Shown here: positions 35,701-46,733 of the stretch, in pieces | Numbering within the stretch: position 1 is the first letter of the stretch | How the letters are laid out: every line of letters begins with the position of its first letter | NCBI GenBank assembly: GCA_034925865.1 | Contig: JAYFRN010000027.1 | Location: 29,582-93,581 of the forward strand | DNA length: 64,000 nt | Direction: 5' to 3' | From: Oscillospiraceae bacterium | Lineage (GTDB): Bacteria; Bacillota; Clostridia; Oscillospirales; SIG627 | The notes under the pieces: generated by a model | What the model was told of the DNA's origin: nothing | Seen by the model: only the letters and a program-made list of their open reading frames with translations | The model's database searches: none | Made by a program: the position numbers and the translations under genes

Positions 35701-37701
35701 ATGAATAATAATTACGGTAGATTCGCATCGCTCCTTGCGGTTATATCAATAATAATTTCATTACTCGCCGCTTCGGTGTCCTGTTCAAAAATAATTGAAC
35801 CGGATACCGATATGTCCGTTTCGGACAGCGGCGGGTATCGTCTTTATAACGGCAATTATTATAAAATAACCGCAAATGAAGACATGTCCTCAAAGGCCAA
35901 TGACCTTGTAAACTTCTATAATGCCTGCGACAACGCTTCAAAAGCTATGCTGTATGTCGGCATGCCGACGAAATCAATGTTTGCCGGGTTCAAAGATGAT
36001 TACTCCGCGAAAAATGAATCCGGAATGACCGCCGGAATCAATAGATATTATATGGATGCGCTGCGTCCTTCCGATTTCGAAGATATCGGGCTCGATTCCT
36101 TTATGAAAACCTGCGGTTATTACAAGCCCAAAGCCGGCTATTCAATATACAGCAAAATAATGGAGACGATCATAGAGTATTATAATTACAAAGACCGTGA
36201 TCTTTCGCCTCTCAAGGCTGAAAACCATAAAGCTGTTACGGCAAGCGACTCGTTCACCGGCGAATACGCCGCTTCATATAACGCTGCGTCCGGCGAAACC
36301 GCCGAAACTATGAGCGAAGCGGAAACATATTCCGTTCTGCTTCCGGAAAATGACGACATTTTCCGTGTTAAATATAAATCAAGCAATGCTGAATATATAA
36401 GCGATTTCACCGAATACAACGGCTCGGTATACAATACCGACACGAAGTTGATGTCTGATAAACGTCTTTTACCCATTCTGTCTGATGATTATACGCAAAT
36501 GATCTTGTATAATTTAAAGCTTACAAAGCCTATTATTGTTTTTCATAACCTGGAAGACCTTTCGGTAATCGGTCTTTTGTCTCAAACCTTTGGGAAGGTA
36601 ATATCATATGATCTGACTAAAACCGATCTCGGCACTGCAGAAAAGCTGATCGGGGATAACACAGACGCTCCGCTCGTCCTCGTCCTGATTGATATAACGC
36701 GTCCTCTTACCGGGATGCATACAAACACTGATATAAAAAATCTTTCAATAAACGAGGACGGAACCACCACACGCTCCGTAAGGTCAAGTACACGCCGTAT
36801 GGTAAACCCGCAGCCGCGTGTTTCAACCGCGCCTCATGCCAATAATCTATTAAAGCTAAAGGACAAGCTCGACGGCATGGGATGCGAATTGATGTATATT
36901 GCCGCTCCTCCGAAAATCACTCCCGATTATACTCTTTTACCGGAAGGCGCCGAGGATCACACAAGTGAGAATCTTGATGAATTTCTGAGCGCAATTGACG
37001 GCAAGGTAGATTATATAGACTGCAGAAGTTATTTCGACTCGATCGGATACGACAAAGAGAAATGGTTTTACGACACTGACCATCACTGGCATGCGGAAAG
37101 CGCCTTTATAGCTTATCAAAAATGTATAAATAAAATCAAAGATGAGTATGGATGGTATGATGTTGATCCGCAAAGCCGCAATACCGATATAAATAATTTC
37201 ACATTTGATTGGCATGAAAAATATTACATCGGGTCAAACACGAGGGATTTCAATATCAATTACGCCGGAAGCGACGATTTCTGCCTGATAATTCCCAAAT
37301 TTGATACATTAATTAAATATATGCGCACCTTTGAGTCCGGCGGAATTGTACGCACAGGCACATATTATCAGGCGCTAATCGATCAATTCTATCTCGACGA
37401 AGCAGATCCGGTAAGCATAAAATACGCGGCATATATCGGCGGAGATCGCAATTCCAATAAAATTGAGAATTATGATTCGACCGCGTCGGATAAAAAAATC
37501 CTCATGGTTGAGGATTCGTTCTCGCTCCCTGTCGACTGCTTCATGAGCCTGAACTTCAAGGAGCTTTATACAATTGACATAAGGTTTTATACGGCCAGAA
37601 GCATTTCGGCGTTCGTTAAAGCATATGGAATAGATATGGTTGTAATCGTTTATTCCCCGGAAACCATGTCAAATCGCGACGTTCTTTATAAATTTAATTG
37701 A
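35701..37701 (+). CDS. DHHW-family lipoprotein (SGNH/AlgX-like)
   Basis: A 666-residue protein with lipobox AASVSC near 28. The N-terminal ~330 residues are variable. The C-terminal half carries the DHHW family core (FYDTDHHWHAESAF near 460), a preceding YIAAPPKITPD and a late MVEDSFSLPVDCF. DHHW proteins resemble the SGNH-type acyltransferase-like proteins that modify exported polysaccharides and usually neighbour an MBOAT O-acyltransferase gene; none is present here. A terminator follows. A decayed copy of its last ~50 codons occurs 2.4 kb downstream. Confidence 0.8.
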   Translation: MNNNYGRFASLLAVISIIISLLAASVSCSKIIEPDTDMSVSDSGGYRLYNGNYYKITANEDMSSKANDLVNFYNACDNASKAMLYVGMPTKSMFAGFKDDYSAKNESGMTAGINRYYMDALRPSDFEDIGLDSFMKTCGYYKPKAGYSIYSKIMETIIEYYNYKDRDLSPLKAENHKAVTASDSFTGEYAASYNAASGETAETMSEAETYSVLLPENDDIFRVKYKSSNAEYISDFTEYNGSVYNTDTKLMSDKRLLPILSDDYTQMILYNLKLTKPIIVFHNLEDLSVIGLLSQTFGKVISYDLTKTDLGTAEKLIGDNTDAPLVLVLIDITRPLTGMHTNTDIKNLSINEDGTTTRSVRSSTRRMVNPQPRVSTAPHANNLLKLKDKLDGMGCELMYIAAPPKITPDYTLLPEGAEDHTSENLDEFLSAIDGKVDYIDCRSYFDSIGYDKEKWFYDTDHHWHAESAFIAYQKCINKIKDEYGWYDVDPQSRNTDINNFTFDWHEKYYIGSNTRDFNINYAGSDDFCLIIPKFDTLIKYMRTFESGGIVRTGTYYQALIDQFYLDEADPVSIKYAAYIGGDRNSNKIENYDSTASDKKILMVEDSFSLPVDCFMSLNFKELYTIDIRFYTARSISAFVKAYGIDMVVIVYSPETMSNRDVLYKFN

Positions 37702-37769
37702 GACCGTCCGTGAGCGCAGAACTAAAACCACGGTAGTAAAGCGTTTTCCTCATTTTTGTCCATTCTCGT

Positions 37770-37808
37770 AAATCCGAGCGGGAAATATACCGATTCCCGC
37801 TCGGATTT
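37770..37808 (+). terminator. Rho-independent terminator of DHHW gene
   Basis: AAATCCGAGCGGGAA (37770-37784) pairs perfectly over 15 bp with 37794-37808 around a 9-nt loop. Confidence 0.8.
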
Positions 37809-37891
37809 ATCTTCGTAATACATAATTTCATGGAATTGGATTAACTTTTCATATACTGATATTGTCGTACAATGCTTGTTGCAGGCTTTAG

Positions 37892-38126
37892 TTATAAAAA
37901 CAGCAATTAAATAATGTCTACTGAAGTTTTGGCAGCAGAAAAACCAGCCAAAACCTGCAGTATACATTGATTGCCGTCTGTACAATCATTGTTTTCATCA
38001 TTTCTTACTGTTGTATTTGTTTTATGATTGTTCAGCAGACATTAAATAATCATTTACAAGAGAAAAAAGCCAATATACCAAGGCTTTTCTCTCACAAGCA
38101 GTTATTAACTAATTGCCACGATATTA
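37892..38126 (+). repeat. Family A palindromic repeat interrupted by a family B element
   Basis: The left arm TTATAAAAACAGCAATTAAA ends at 37914. It resumes after the target duplication (38042-38049) with the AAGAGAAAAAAGCCAATATA / CCAAGGCTTTTCTCTCA hairpin and a GCAGTTATTAACTAATTGCC arm. It lies between convergent genes. Confidence 0.78.
37915..38041 (+). mobile_element. Family B MITE-like element, 127 bp, one hairpin
   Basis: Same ends as the 253-bp element (TGTCTACTGAA, TTCAGCAGACA), flanked by perfect 8-bp direct repeats TTAAATAA (37907-37914 and 38042-38049). It keeps the second hairpin of the longer copy (GTTTTGGC / GCCAAAAC) and the conserved right part (TTGATTGCCGTCTGT, CAATCATTGTTTTCATC), but lacks the other four hairpins. 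No coding capacity. Confidence 0.82.
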
Positions 38127-38129
38127 AAT

Positions 38130-38660
38130 TTAAATTGCTTTCGATATAAATTCTTTAAAAGAATTTCTTACCGCGGCCGCGTTGTCGCTGATAATCAATA
38201 CGGCAAACTTGCCACTGGTAAATATTAACGCTTTGTTTACACGCTCTAATTGAGTCGGATCATACTGCTCATACAATTTGATCCGATTTTTTACATGTTC
38301 ATCCAAAGATTTTTTTGCTTCTTCAATATCGGCGGAATTCTTTACGGTAATAACCGCAATTTCATCCGCTTTCCCCTCCGACGAGTACGCAAGGAAGTAA
38401 TTTTCAACTTTATTATATGGCATATTGGATAAATATGTAAACATCTCGCTGGCGTCCTCCGCGCTTCCGTTAACAGAGGACATTTCCGGAAGCAAGCTGT
38501 CAGCCGCCAACATTGTTTTCTGTAAATCATAAAGACTTACCGCCGCGGTATTATCGGGAGCGCAACTAAATAAAAAGCACATTAAAATCGATGTTATGAG
38601 TAAAGACGTACATATTTTGCTTGCTTTTGCTTGTTTAATTATCATAATTCTGTTCACCAA
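38130..38660 (-). CDS. DUF4358 lipoprotein
   Basis: About 176 residues. The signal peptide has lipobox MCFLFSC. A DUF4358 domain follows: NYFLAYSSEGKADEIAVITVKN, then KNRIKLYEQYDPTQ and GKFAVLIISDN...NSFKEFI. The start is ambiguous: TTG 38660, GTG 38657 (AGGA just upstream) or ATG 38645. Function is unknown; DUF4358 genes often accompany DHHW/MBOAT loci in Clostridia, and the DHHW gene lies just across the spacer. Probably co-transcribed with the transglutaminase-like gene 11 bp upstream. Confidence 0.78.
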   Translation of the reverse strand: MVNRIMIIKQAKASKICTSLLITSILMCFLFSCAPDNTAAVSLYDLQKTMLAADSLLPEMSSVNGSAEDASEMFTYLSNMPYNKVENYFLAYSSEGKADEIAVITVKNSADIEEAKKSLDEHVKNRIKLYEQYDPTQLERVNKALIFTSGKFAVLIISDNAAAVRNSFKEFISKAI

Positions 38661-38671
38661 TCCTGTCGCGC

Positions 38672-39724
38672 TTAATTAAAAACTTCATTAATGATTTCTT
38701 GTATCTTCTGCGTTTCTTCCTCGGTAACCCCGTTATTTTCCTGTTCAAAACCGTTGACATAGATACAAAGTATGAATTGATTATTTTCTATCGGTATATA
38801 TTTCCAGGTTATAGTATATTTGTTATACTCATCCGAATATGAAATTTTATCTGATATACCGTTAAGCATTGTTTCTGCTATTTGAGCATTTTCTTCGGTT
38901 ATTCCCGAATTAAAGCCAATAAACGCATATGCCTTTTTTTCGTCGATAGCTTTTTTAAGTGTTGAAGCTATTTCGTGAACATCATCAATCATAGATTTGT
39001 TTTGATACCCGTAGTTATACTTTAAACCGGTTGACGTGGGGAAGAAATCAGTGTTCCAGCTTCTGTCAGAGAACATGGCGTCGTTCTGGTTGAAGCACAT
39101 ATAATTTCTGGTTTCGGCATCTGAATAAATATCAGTGTGATACCACTCGCCGTCCAACTTGATTAAATCCCATGAATGATATCTCTCCGAGTTATGTACA
39201 ACCATACACTCAATGTTCATCATCTGCATAAACATTCGAAATGTGGTGGCGTATCCAACACAGACGGCATTATGATATTTCAGTACACCATAAGGATTGT
39301 CACAATCCGCTTGCGTCGAAGGAATAACCGTGAGAATACCTTTATCCTGGCGAAGCTTATGCGTCATCCAATCGTAAACTGCCAGTTCCTTTTCATAATC
39401 CGTCATGCCTTCTTTTATTATTTCCTTTAATATTTCAGATGCCATATCAAGGGTTTCCTTTTCCTTGTCGGTAAGAGCGGAGGCATCATGTGATATATAT
39501 GCATCGGAAATTTTTTGCGTCGATTTAATCTCATATTCACCCGCTATAACAACATCATTTTCCTGAGCCACATCCTGATCCGTCGACATATTTTCGGAAA
39601 TCAACGCTTTAAGCTCATCTACATTTTTCATAGTTAAAATACTCGCCGCTGTATTCAGGGATAAGCCGATCACCAATACACCGGCAATGCAAAAAATAGT
39701 AATTAATTTTGTCTTTTCTTTCAT
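38672..39724 (-). CDS. Transglutaminase-like domain protein, membrane-anchored
   Basis: A 350-residue protein. An N-terminal signal anchor (~8-28) is followed by a linker, then a transglutaminase/protease-like core (~110-215). The core has the predicted catalytic Cys in AVCVGYATTFRMFM, His in SERYHSWDLIKLDGEWYH and Asp in TDIYSD. A C-terminal DUF4358-like alpha/beta region (~250-345) resembles the downstream lipoprotein. Such proteins are exported and their substrates are mostly unknown. First gene of a two-gene operon with a clear promoter. Confidence 0.82.
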   Translation of the reverse strand: MKEKTKLITIFCIAGVLVIGLSLNTAASILTMKNVDELKALISENMSTDQDVAQENDVVIAGEYEIKSTQKISDAYISHDASALTDKEKETLDMASEILKEIIKEGMTDYEKELAVYDWMTHKLRQDKGILTVIPSTQADCDNPYGVLKYHNAVCVGYATTFRMFMQMMNIECMVVHNSERYHSWDLIKLDGEWYHTDIYSDAETRNYMCFNQNDAMFSDRSWNTDFFPTSTGLKYNYGYQNKSMIDDVHEIASTLKKAIDEKKAYAFIGFNSGITEENAQIAETMLNGISDKISYSDEYNKYTITWKYIPIENNQFILCIYVNGFEQENNGVTEEETQKIQEIINEVFN

Positions 39725-39765
39725 AAAACAACCCTTTAAACTTTTTATTGTGCAGACTATCGAGT

Positions 39766-39794
39766 ATTATATATAAAACAAAATATAAAATCAA
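39766..39794 (-). promoter_or_regulatory. Promoter of transglutaminase-like gene
   Basis: On the minus strand: TTGATT (39794-39789), 17 bp, TATAAT (39771-39766). Confidence 0.7.
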
Positions 39795-39850
39795 GTACAA
39801 TATATTAAATTACTTTATACTTAAATTTTTACCAATCGCTAACTCGGTAA

Positions 39851-39957
39851 TTATTAAAACGGCATTTAAATAAGTCGTGTTTTATAAGAGAGAAAAGCCC
39901 ATATACCAAAGTCTTTTCTCTCTTTAAGCGGTAATTATTTAAATACCGAGTTAATAA
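39851..39957 (+). repeat. Family A palindromic repeat, full 107-bp copy
   Basis: Almost identical to the copy at 35564: TTATTAAAACGGCATTTAAA, AAGAGAGAAAAGCCCATATA / CCAAAGTCTTTTCTCTCTTT hairpin, AGCGGTAATTATTTAAATAC, CGAGTTAATAA. Confidence 0.92.
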
Positions 39958-40082
39958 ATAATCTACTAAAAAGAAAAGGTTCTTGTATTGCTGTTTAATA
40001 AATTACGCCGAATAAAAACGAATACTCGTGACAGAGGATTCGTTTTTATTATAGAATTATTTATAATTCGTTCGCAGTTTAT

Positions 40083-40266
40083 TTCTGTATGAGCCTGAAC
40101 TTTAAGGAGCTTCAAACAATTTATATCAGATTTTATATTACGAGAAGCATTCCGCCATTCGTAAAAGAACTTAGTATTGGCGTGGCCGTGATCGCTTATT
40201 TCCGAATACAATGTCCAATCGCAACGTTCTTTATAAATTCATCTCAGTCATTCCGTGAACACAGAA
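40083..40266 (+). pseudogene. Relic of the 3' end of a DHHW-family gene
   Basis: It matches the last ~50 codons of the DHHW gene at 35.7 kb in sequence and order: MSLNFKELQTIYIRFYITRS against MSLNFKELYTIDIRFYTARS, then a frameshifted ending with CAACGTTCTTTATAAATT against CGACGTTCTTTATAAATT. Similarity runs past the original stop (TCCGTGA.C.CAGAAC). It has no start or N-terminal part. Its right end overlaps the last codons of rsmA on the other strand. Confidence 0.75.
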
Positions 40267-41139
40267 CGCATCCGCAACCGCGCACATCTCGTCAAGAGAA
40301 AGCGTTTCTCCCCTTCTTTTTCCGTCAATATGTGAAAATTCGAGCGACGCAGATAATGATTCCTTCGAATACCGGTCTAAAAAGTATGACCGCAAGGAAT
40401 TAGAAAGAGTTTTTCTTCTTTGAGCAAAAGAAGCTCTTATTACTTCAAAAAGCAGCGAAACAGACAACGGATTTACAGGCCTCACATGATTGGGTTTTAT
40501 TGATATAACAGTTGAAACAACCTTCGGCTGTGGCATAAAATTGCCGGGATTGACATCAAAAAGCTTTTTCATTACAGCATAATACGAGGCGGAGGCAGTG
40601 ATCGCGCCATATTCCGGAGCTCCGGGCTTTGCGCAAAGGCGCTGTGCCGCTTCCTTTTGTATCATCAGAGTAATTGAATCGAAAAACATATCGTTTCCGA
40701 AATAGCGGTCATTTGTCTCAAGAATGTGCATGATAAGCTCGCTTGTAATTGAATAAGGAAGATTGGCGCAGACAGAGATCTTTTTCCCTTTCATTTTTTC
40801 CGAAGCAAGTTTATTTAAATCAAGTTTTGTCGCATCGCCGAATACTATCTCTATATTTGTCCTTTCGCCCATGACAACCGGTAAAATGCTTTGTAATTTC
40901 TCGTCTATTTCAACAGCGACAACGTTTTCAAATTTATCTGAAAGCTTTAACGTAAGGCTGCCGATTCCGGGTCCTATTTCGACGCACCCGCGAGCAAACG
41001 GATCAGAAGCCGCGGCGGCCTCCGCGATCCTTTCGGGAATGGCTTCATTGATCAGAAAATTCTGACCGAATTGTTTTTTAAAAGAAAAGCCCGCCGCTCC
41101 GAGCACAACCGATATTTCCTTAGGAGAATAAATATTCAT
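40231..41139 (-). CDS. rsmA: 16S rRNA dimethyladenosine methyltransferase
   Basis: 302 residues. It dimethylates the two adjacent adenosines near the 3' end of 16S rRNA, using SAM. Motifs: FKKQFGQNFLIN, VEIGPGIGSLTLKL (motif I), VVAVEIDEKL, NLPYSITSELIMHIL (motif IV) and FAQRRKTLSNSL. ATG 41139 gives the standard N-terminus; the frame reaches a TTG at 41187 that overlaps the upstream stop. The last ~11 residues (after VADAF) are encoded by the DHHW relic, so the natural tail appears replaced. Third gene of the S24 repressor/M23-like operon. Confidence 0.93.
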   Translation of the reverse strand: MNIYSPKEISVVLGAAGFSFKKQFGQNFLINEAIPERIAEAAAASDPFARGCVEIGPGIGSLTLKLSDKFENVVAVEIDEKLQSILPVVMGERTNIEIVFGDATKLDLNKLASEKMKGKKISVCANLPYSITSELIMHILETNDRYFGNDMFFDSITLMIQKEAAQRLCAKPGAPEYGAITASASYYAVMKKLFDVNPGNFMPQPKVVSTVISIKPNHVRPVNPLSVSLLFEVIRASFAQRRKTLSNSLRSYFLDRYSKESLSASLEFSHIDGKRRGETLSLDEMCAVADAFCVHGMTEMNL

Positions 41140-41183
41140 ATTTTGTTTTTCTTTATAATTATATATTTTTACAATTAGAATTT

Positions 41184-42863
41184 TCAAGAAAGATTTGCAA
41201 GTGGATTTCCGTTCTGATATAATATATATGGATTTATGAAAACGCCGTTTATCGAAACCGAATATTGAAGATATATATCATCGGAAAATCCGCTTTGTCC
41301 TAGCTTTCCGATTATCTGTGATTTATATACCGTATCGCCATCCTGAACGGAAATTGAAGCAAGGTGATAATAAATACTTTTTACACCCAGTCCGTGATCG
41401 ATTATCAGCGTTTTTCCTCCAAATATCGTGTCTTCGGCGAAAACGACCTTTCCGTCGTTGGCAGCAAGTACCCCACTGCCTTCTTCGTTTACATAATCGA
41501 CACCGGATTGCCTTATTTCATTGTCGGTTCCGCTGACTTTTATTACAGAGCCGAAGCGTGTCCTGATCCATGTGTCATTGCCGAAAACAGGCAGAATGAA
41601 TTCCCCGTTCCACAGCTTTTCACCGACAGGAGCGTTGTTCAGTGCCTCCAACTTTGCCTGCAATGAGCCGTATGCCGAAAGATACTCATCCGACGTGCAT
41701 CCGCATTTCGACGGAGTGACCGTGTTTTCATCAAACTCTTTGCTGTTTACGGTAAAGGACGCGCGTAATGACGATTTTGCTCCGATAAACTCAATAGTCT
41801 TTTCACCGGCGCTCGTTTCCGCGGGTATTGCAAGCAGGACAAGCCCGTTTGACCCATATGATATCATAACCGGCTTCCTGGACAAAGCGTCGGTATTGAT
41901 ATCAAACGTTTCACCGGTTGCGTTCATGACCTTAATTATTATTATTTCACCCGGATTAACAGTTAAAGCGCTTAATATCAGAGATGCCGGCTCATCGTAT
42001 TGAAGAGCCACTTTAAACTTCATCCTGCCGTAGCAATCGCTTTCGCCTGTCTTTTTACTTCCGACTGAATCAACAGCCGTATCTCCTGTGACATTATTAT
42101 CGGCTTTTTCGCGATACCATTCGGCTTCTATCTCAGCTGTCAGATTTCCGTCATAACCATAGTTAAAGCTGTCAAGCTCTGCTTCGTCTCCGTTAAATAC
42201 AAGTTCGCCTTTTTCATTATATATTTTAACATTGAGCCAATCCGGCTTTGAGCTGAATTCAAATTTAAGCCGGATATCATCCGATATGGACATGACGCCG
42301 GAAGGGTTTTCACCTTTATAGTCGCAGGTTCTGTATTCCCCGCCTGCCGTTTTATAGCTCCAGGTTGCGTCTTCCGGATAAACACGGCTTGATGTCTCTC
42401 CGGCTGTCACCGTAAATATGGGCATGCTTGAATACTCATATACAAAAGCAGTTTCCGGAAGCAAAAGCAGCTTCAGCGCGTAATTCTTATTTATTCGGTA
42501 ATACTCGCCATGCGAATCCACATATAAGCAGTCGTCAGGAGATGACGAAAGAAGAAGCGTATATGAAGAGATCCCGCTGATTTTATTGAATTCAACTCCG
42601 ATCCGGCTATATTCATCGCTGTCTCTGGCCGGCGCCTTAATCTTCACGCCGGATGAAATTATTCCGGAATAAAACGATATATCCTCTTCGGAATCATATG
42701 TATGCTTTTCGTCCTGTATATTCAATATGACTTCGGATATCTGTTTGGGTGAAAGCGACGAAGATGTATAAATAATTAATATCGCCGCCACAATGACAGC
42801 CGGTATACAAAGAAGCGCCGCGATCAGCACTATAATCCTTTTTTTACCAGATTTACTTTTCAT
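41184..42863 (-). CDS. Membrane-anchored protein with degenerate M23 (LytM) domain
   Basis: A 559-residue protein with an N-terminal anchor (~9-32), a long extracytoplasmic region of beta-rich modules (~50-390) and a C-terminal LytM-like domain (~440-555). The fold markers GVDY, AANDGKVVFAE, LIIDHGLGVKSIYYHLASI and GDTVYKSQIIGKLGQSG are clear. The metal-binding HxxxD appears as Q452...D456 and HxH as Y531-L-Q533, so zinc hydrolysis is unlikely. Such domains often act as adaptors or activators. Overlaps the S24 repressor gene by 4 bp; rsmA follows. Confidence 0.82.
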   Translation of the reverse strand: MKSKSGKKRIIVLIAALLCIPAVIVAAILIIYTSSSLSPKQISEVILNIQDEKHTYDSEEDISFYSGIISSGVKIKAPARDSDEYSRIGVEFNKISGISSYTLLLSSSPDDCLYVDSHGEYYRINKNYALKLLLLPETAFVYEYSSMPIFTVTAGETSSRVYPEDATWSYKTAGGEYRTCDYKGENPSGVMSISDDIRLKFEFSSKPDWLNVKIYNEKGELVFNGDEAELDSFNYGYDGNLTAEIEAEWYREKADNNVTGDTAVDSVGSKKTGESDCYGRMKFKVALQYDEPASLILSALTVNPGEIIIIKVMNATGETFDINTDALSRKPVMISYGSNGLVLLAIPAETSAGEKTIEFIGAKSSLRASFTVNSKEFDENTVTPSKCGCTSDEYLSAYGSLQAKLEALNNAPVGEKLWNGEFILPVFGNDTWIRTRFGSVIKVSGTDNEIRQSGVDYVNEEGSGVLAANDGKVVFAEDTIFGGKTLIIDHGLGVKSIYYHLASISVQDGDTVYKSQIIGKLGQSGFSDDIYLQYSVSINGVFINPYILYQNGNPLANLS

Positions 42864-43582
42864 TGCAGAATTACCCGTCCGGCAACGTGAAGCTCGTCGG
42901 TGTCATATATCCTTATCGGATTATAAGCCGAATTCTCAGAAATAAGATAACAACCTCCGTTTCTATATTCAAGACGTTTGCATAAGCTCTCTCCGTTGAG
43001 AATAAAAATACCTATCTCGCCGGGTTCGAGGGTGCTTTGCTTTTTAACCCAGACAACAGCTCCGTTTTCAATTACCGGAATCATGCTGTCACCGCGTATT
43101 TTAATTCCAAAGCTCGCGTCATCCGGCGCGTTTTCCGCCCAATCCATAGCATAGTCGTCGGTAAGCAGCGGCAGCGCAGCGCCGGCGGCGGCGGGCGCGT
43201 CATATACAGGGAGGCGTTTTGGTTTAAGCTTTTGCTTGAAGGCGGATTCCTTTTGTTTCAGGCACGTATTTGATTCGTACTCGGCGGAATTCATAACGGA
43301 GCCTCTTGCGCGGTCATCAAGAGAGCGGAACAGCATAACCAATTTCCTTTCTTCATCTGACAGCTCTACCGGAGCCGGCAATATACCGTCGAACACAAGC
43401 TCCTCGACGGTAACTTCCAAAAATTCCGCGATTTTAAACACGGAGGCAAGCCTTTCAGTGTCAGATTCCCGCTTGAGCATGCTGTCGAGAGTGGTATACG
43501 GTATTCCGGCCGCTTTCGCAAGCTGAGCTTTCGTTATTCCGCGATCTTTCAATAGGACAGATATTTTCCCGCTGAAGGACAT
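42860..43582 (-). CDS. XRE-S24 (LexA-like) transcriptional repressor
   Basis: A 240-residue protein. The N-terminal helix-turn-helix (~1-65; ITKAQLAKAAGIPYTTLDSMLKR) is joined to an S24 self-cleavage domain (~125-240) with a possible cleavage site in APAAAGAALPLL, catalytic Ser in IRGDSMIP and Lys in ESLCKRLEY. Such proteins repress until DNA damage or another signal triggers cleavage. It heads an operon with an M23-like protein and rsmA rather than lying in a prophage, so it may control the host envelope protein. Confidence 0.85.
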   Translation of the reverse strand: MSFSGKISVLLKDRGITKAQLAKAAGIPYTTLDSMLKRESDTERLASVFKIAEFLEVTVEELVFDGILPAPVELSDEERKLVMLFRSLDDRARGSVMNSAEYESNTCLKQKESAFKQKLKPKRLPVYDAPAAAGAALPLLTDDYAMDWAENAPDDASFGIKIRGDSMIPVIENGAVVWVKKQSTLEPGEIGIFILNGESLCKRLEYRNGGCYLISENSAYNPIRIYDTDELHVAGRVILQ

Positions 43583-43735
43583 ATGTATACCAGCCTTTCT
43601 TAATGTTTTATTTACATTATATCTTATAATTCAGTATATACTCATATATCATAACATAAATTACGGCCTTTGTAAACAGCATTTTACGATAATACATAAT
43701 ATTTTATACTCTGGTTTGTATATTCGGAGGCAATA

Positions 43736-44500
43736 ATGCGAAAATACATAATTTCAAATGGTTCAACAAGAAAAAAACGCCCGGTATTGTTTAATATTGC
43801 GGCAATTTTTGCGGGTGCCGTGGTGCTTACCGCTTTGTCTGCAGCTTTGATGAACGTGATAGTAGTTTCATCCTCAGCTCCGCATATTATTTCATATGGT
43901 AAAATTTCTCCGGACACAGAATTATATGACAGTGAATTGATAAAGGAAACGCCGAAATATGACTGTATAATAATTCTCGGCGCAAAGGTCACGGGCACAA
44001 GGCTCAGCAACATATTGGAGGACAGGACAAAGGCAGGAATTTTGGCATATAAGGACGGTATGTCCGACAGAATAATAATGAGCGGAGATCACGGTAAAAA
44101 GGATTATGACGAAGTCAACGCGATGAGGGAGTACGCGGAACGTCTGGGCGTTTCCACTGACGATATTTTTCTCGATCACGCGGGATTCTCAACTTATGAA
44201 TCGATATATCGCGCAAAAAATGTCTTCGGAGCGAAACGCGTTCTTATAATAACTCAAAAATATCACCTCTATCGTGCCGTATTTATTGCCCGCAGACTTG
44301 GACTTGACGCTGACGGCATTTCTTCCGATTTTCGTGAATATGGCGGCATGCCTATGTTCGAAGTGCGCGAAATAATAGCAAGATGCAAGGATTTTCTTAT
44401 AACACTTCTGCCTGAACGAAAATATGACGGCGATGTCTATGTCCTTTCCGGCAGCGGAACCGTTACACATGACATGCAGCCCGGAAGCCATGAAGCCTGA
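43736..44500 (+). CDS. YdcF/SanA-like DUF218 membrane protein
   Basis: A 254-residue protein with one N-terminal membrane segment (~20-45) and a DUF218 domain: YDCIIILGAKV (~75), LEDRTKAGILAYKDG, IIMSGDHG..DYDEVNAMREYA, FLDHAGFSTYESIYRAKNVFG and LIITQKYHLYRAVFIARRLGLDA. The family is linked to envelope integrity (SanA, vancomycin exclusion) with unknown chemistry. TCGGAGG precedes the ATG. Stand-alone gene between the S24 operon and groESL. Confidence 0.85.
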   Translation: MRKYIISNGSTRKKRPVLFNIAAIFAGAVVLTALSAALMNVIVVSSSAPHIISYGKISPDTELYDSELIKETPKYDCIIILGAKVTGTRLSNILEDRTKAGILAYKDGMSDRIIMSGDHGKKDYDEVNAMREYAERLGVSTDDIFLDHAGFSTYESIYRAKNVFGAKRVLIITQKYHLYRAVFIARRLGLDADGISSDFREYGGMPMFEVREIIARCKDFLITLLPERKYDGDVYVLSGSGTVTHDMQPGSHEA

Positions 44501-44635
44501 TTTATCTTCGAAGCTTTTTGTCACAAGGCGGAAATCTATCAAATTTCATATTGGTTTTTTAGCACTCGCTTTGATTTTCTGCTTTAATATGCCCATGAGC
44601 AATTGTGAAATTTATGTTAATATTCGGCACAGGTA

Positions 44636-45034
<399 letters not shown>

Positions 45035-45060
45035 TCAAACGCATATTAACAAATAATTAA

Positions 45061-46710
<1,650 letters not shown>

Positions 46711-46733
46711 TCCAGGAATATAATTATGTTTAA

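Noticed and set aside
40089-40403. Open frame of ~100 codons on the plus strand
   Set aside because: It is a DHHW gene relic continuing into antisense of rsmA and is better described as a pseudogene fragment.
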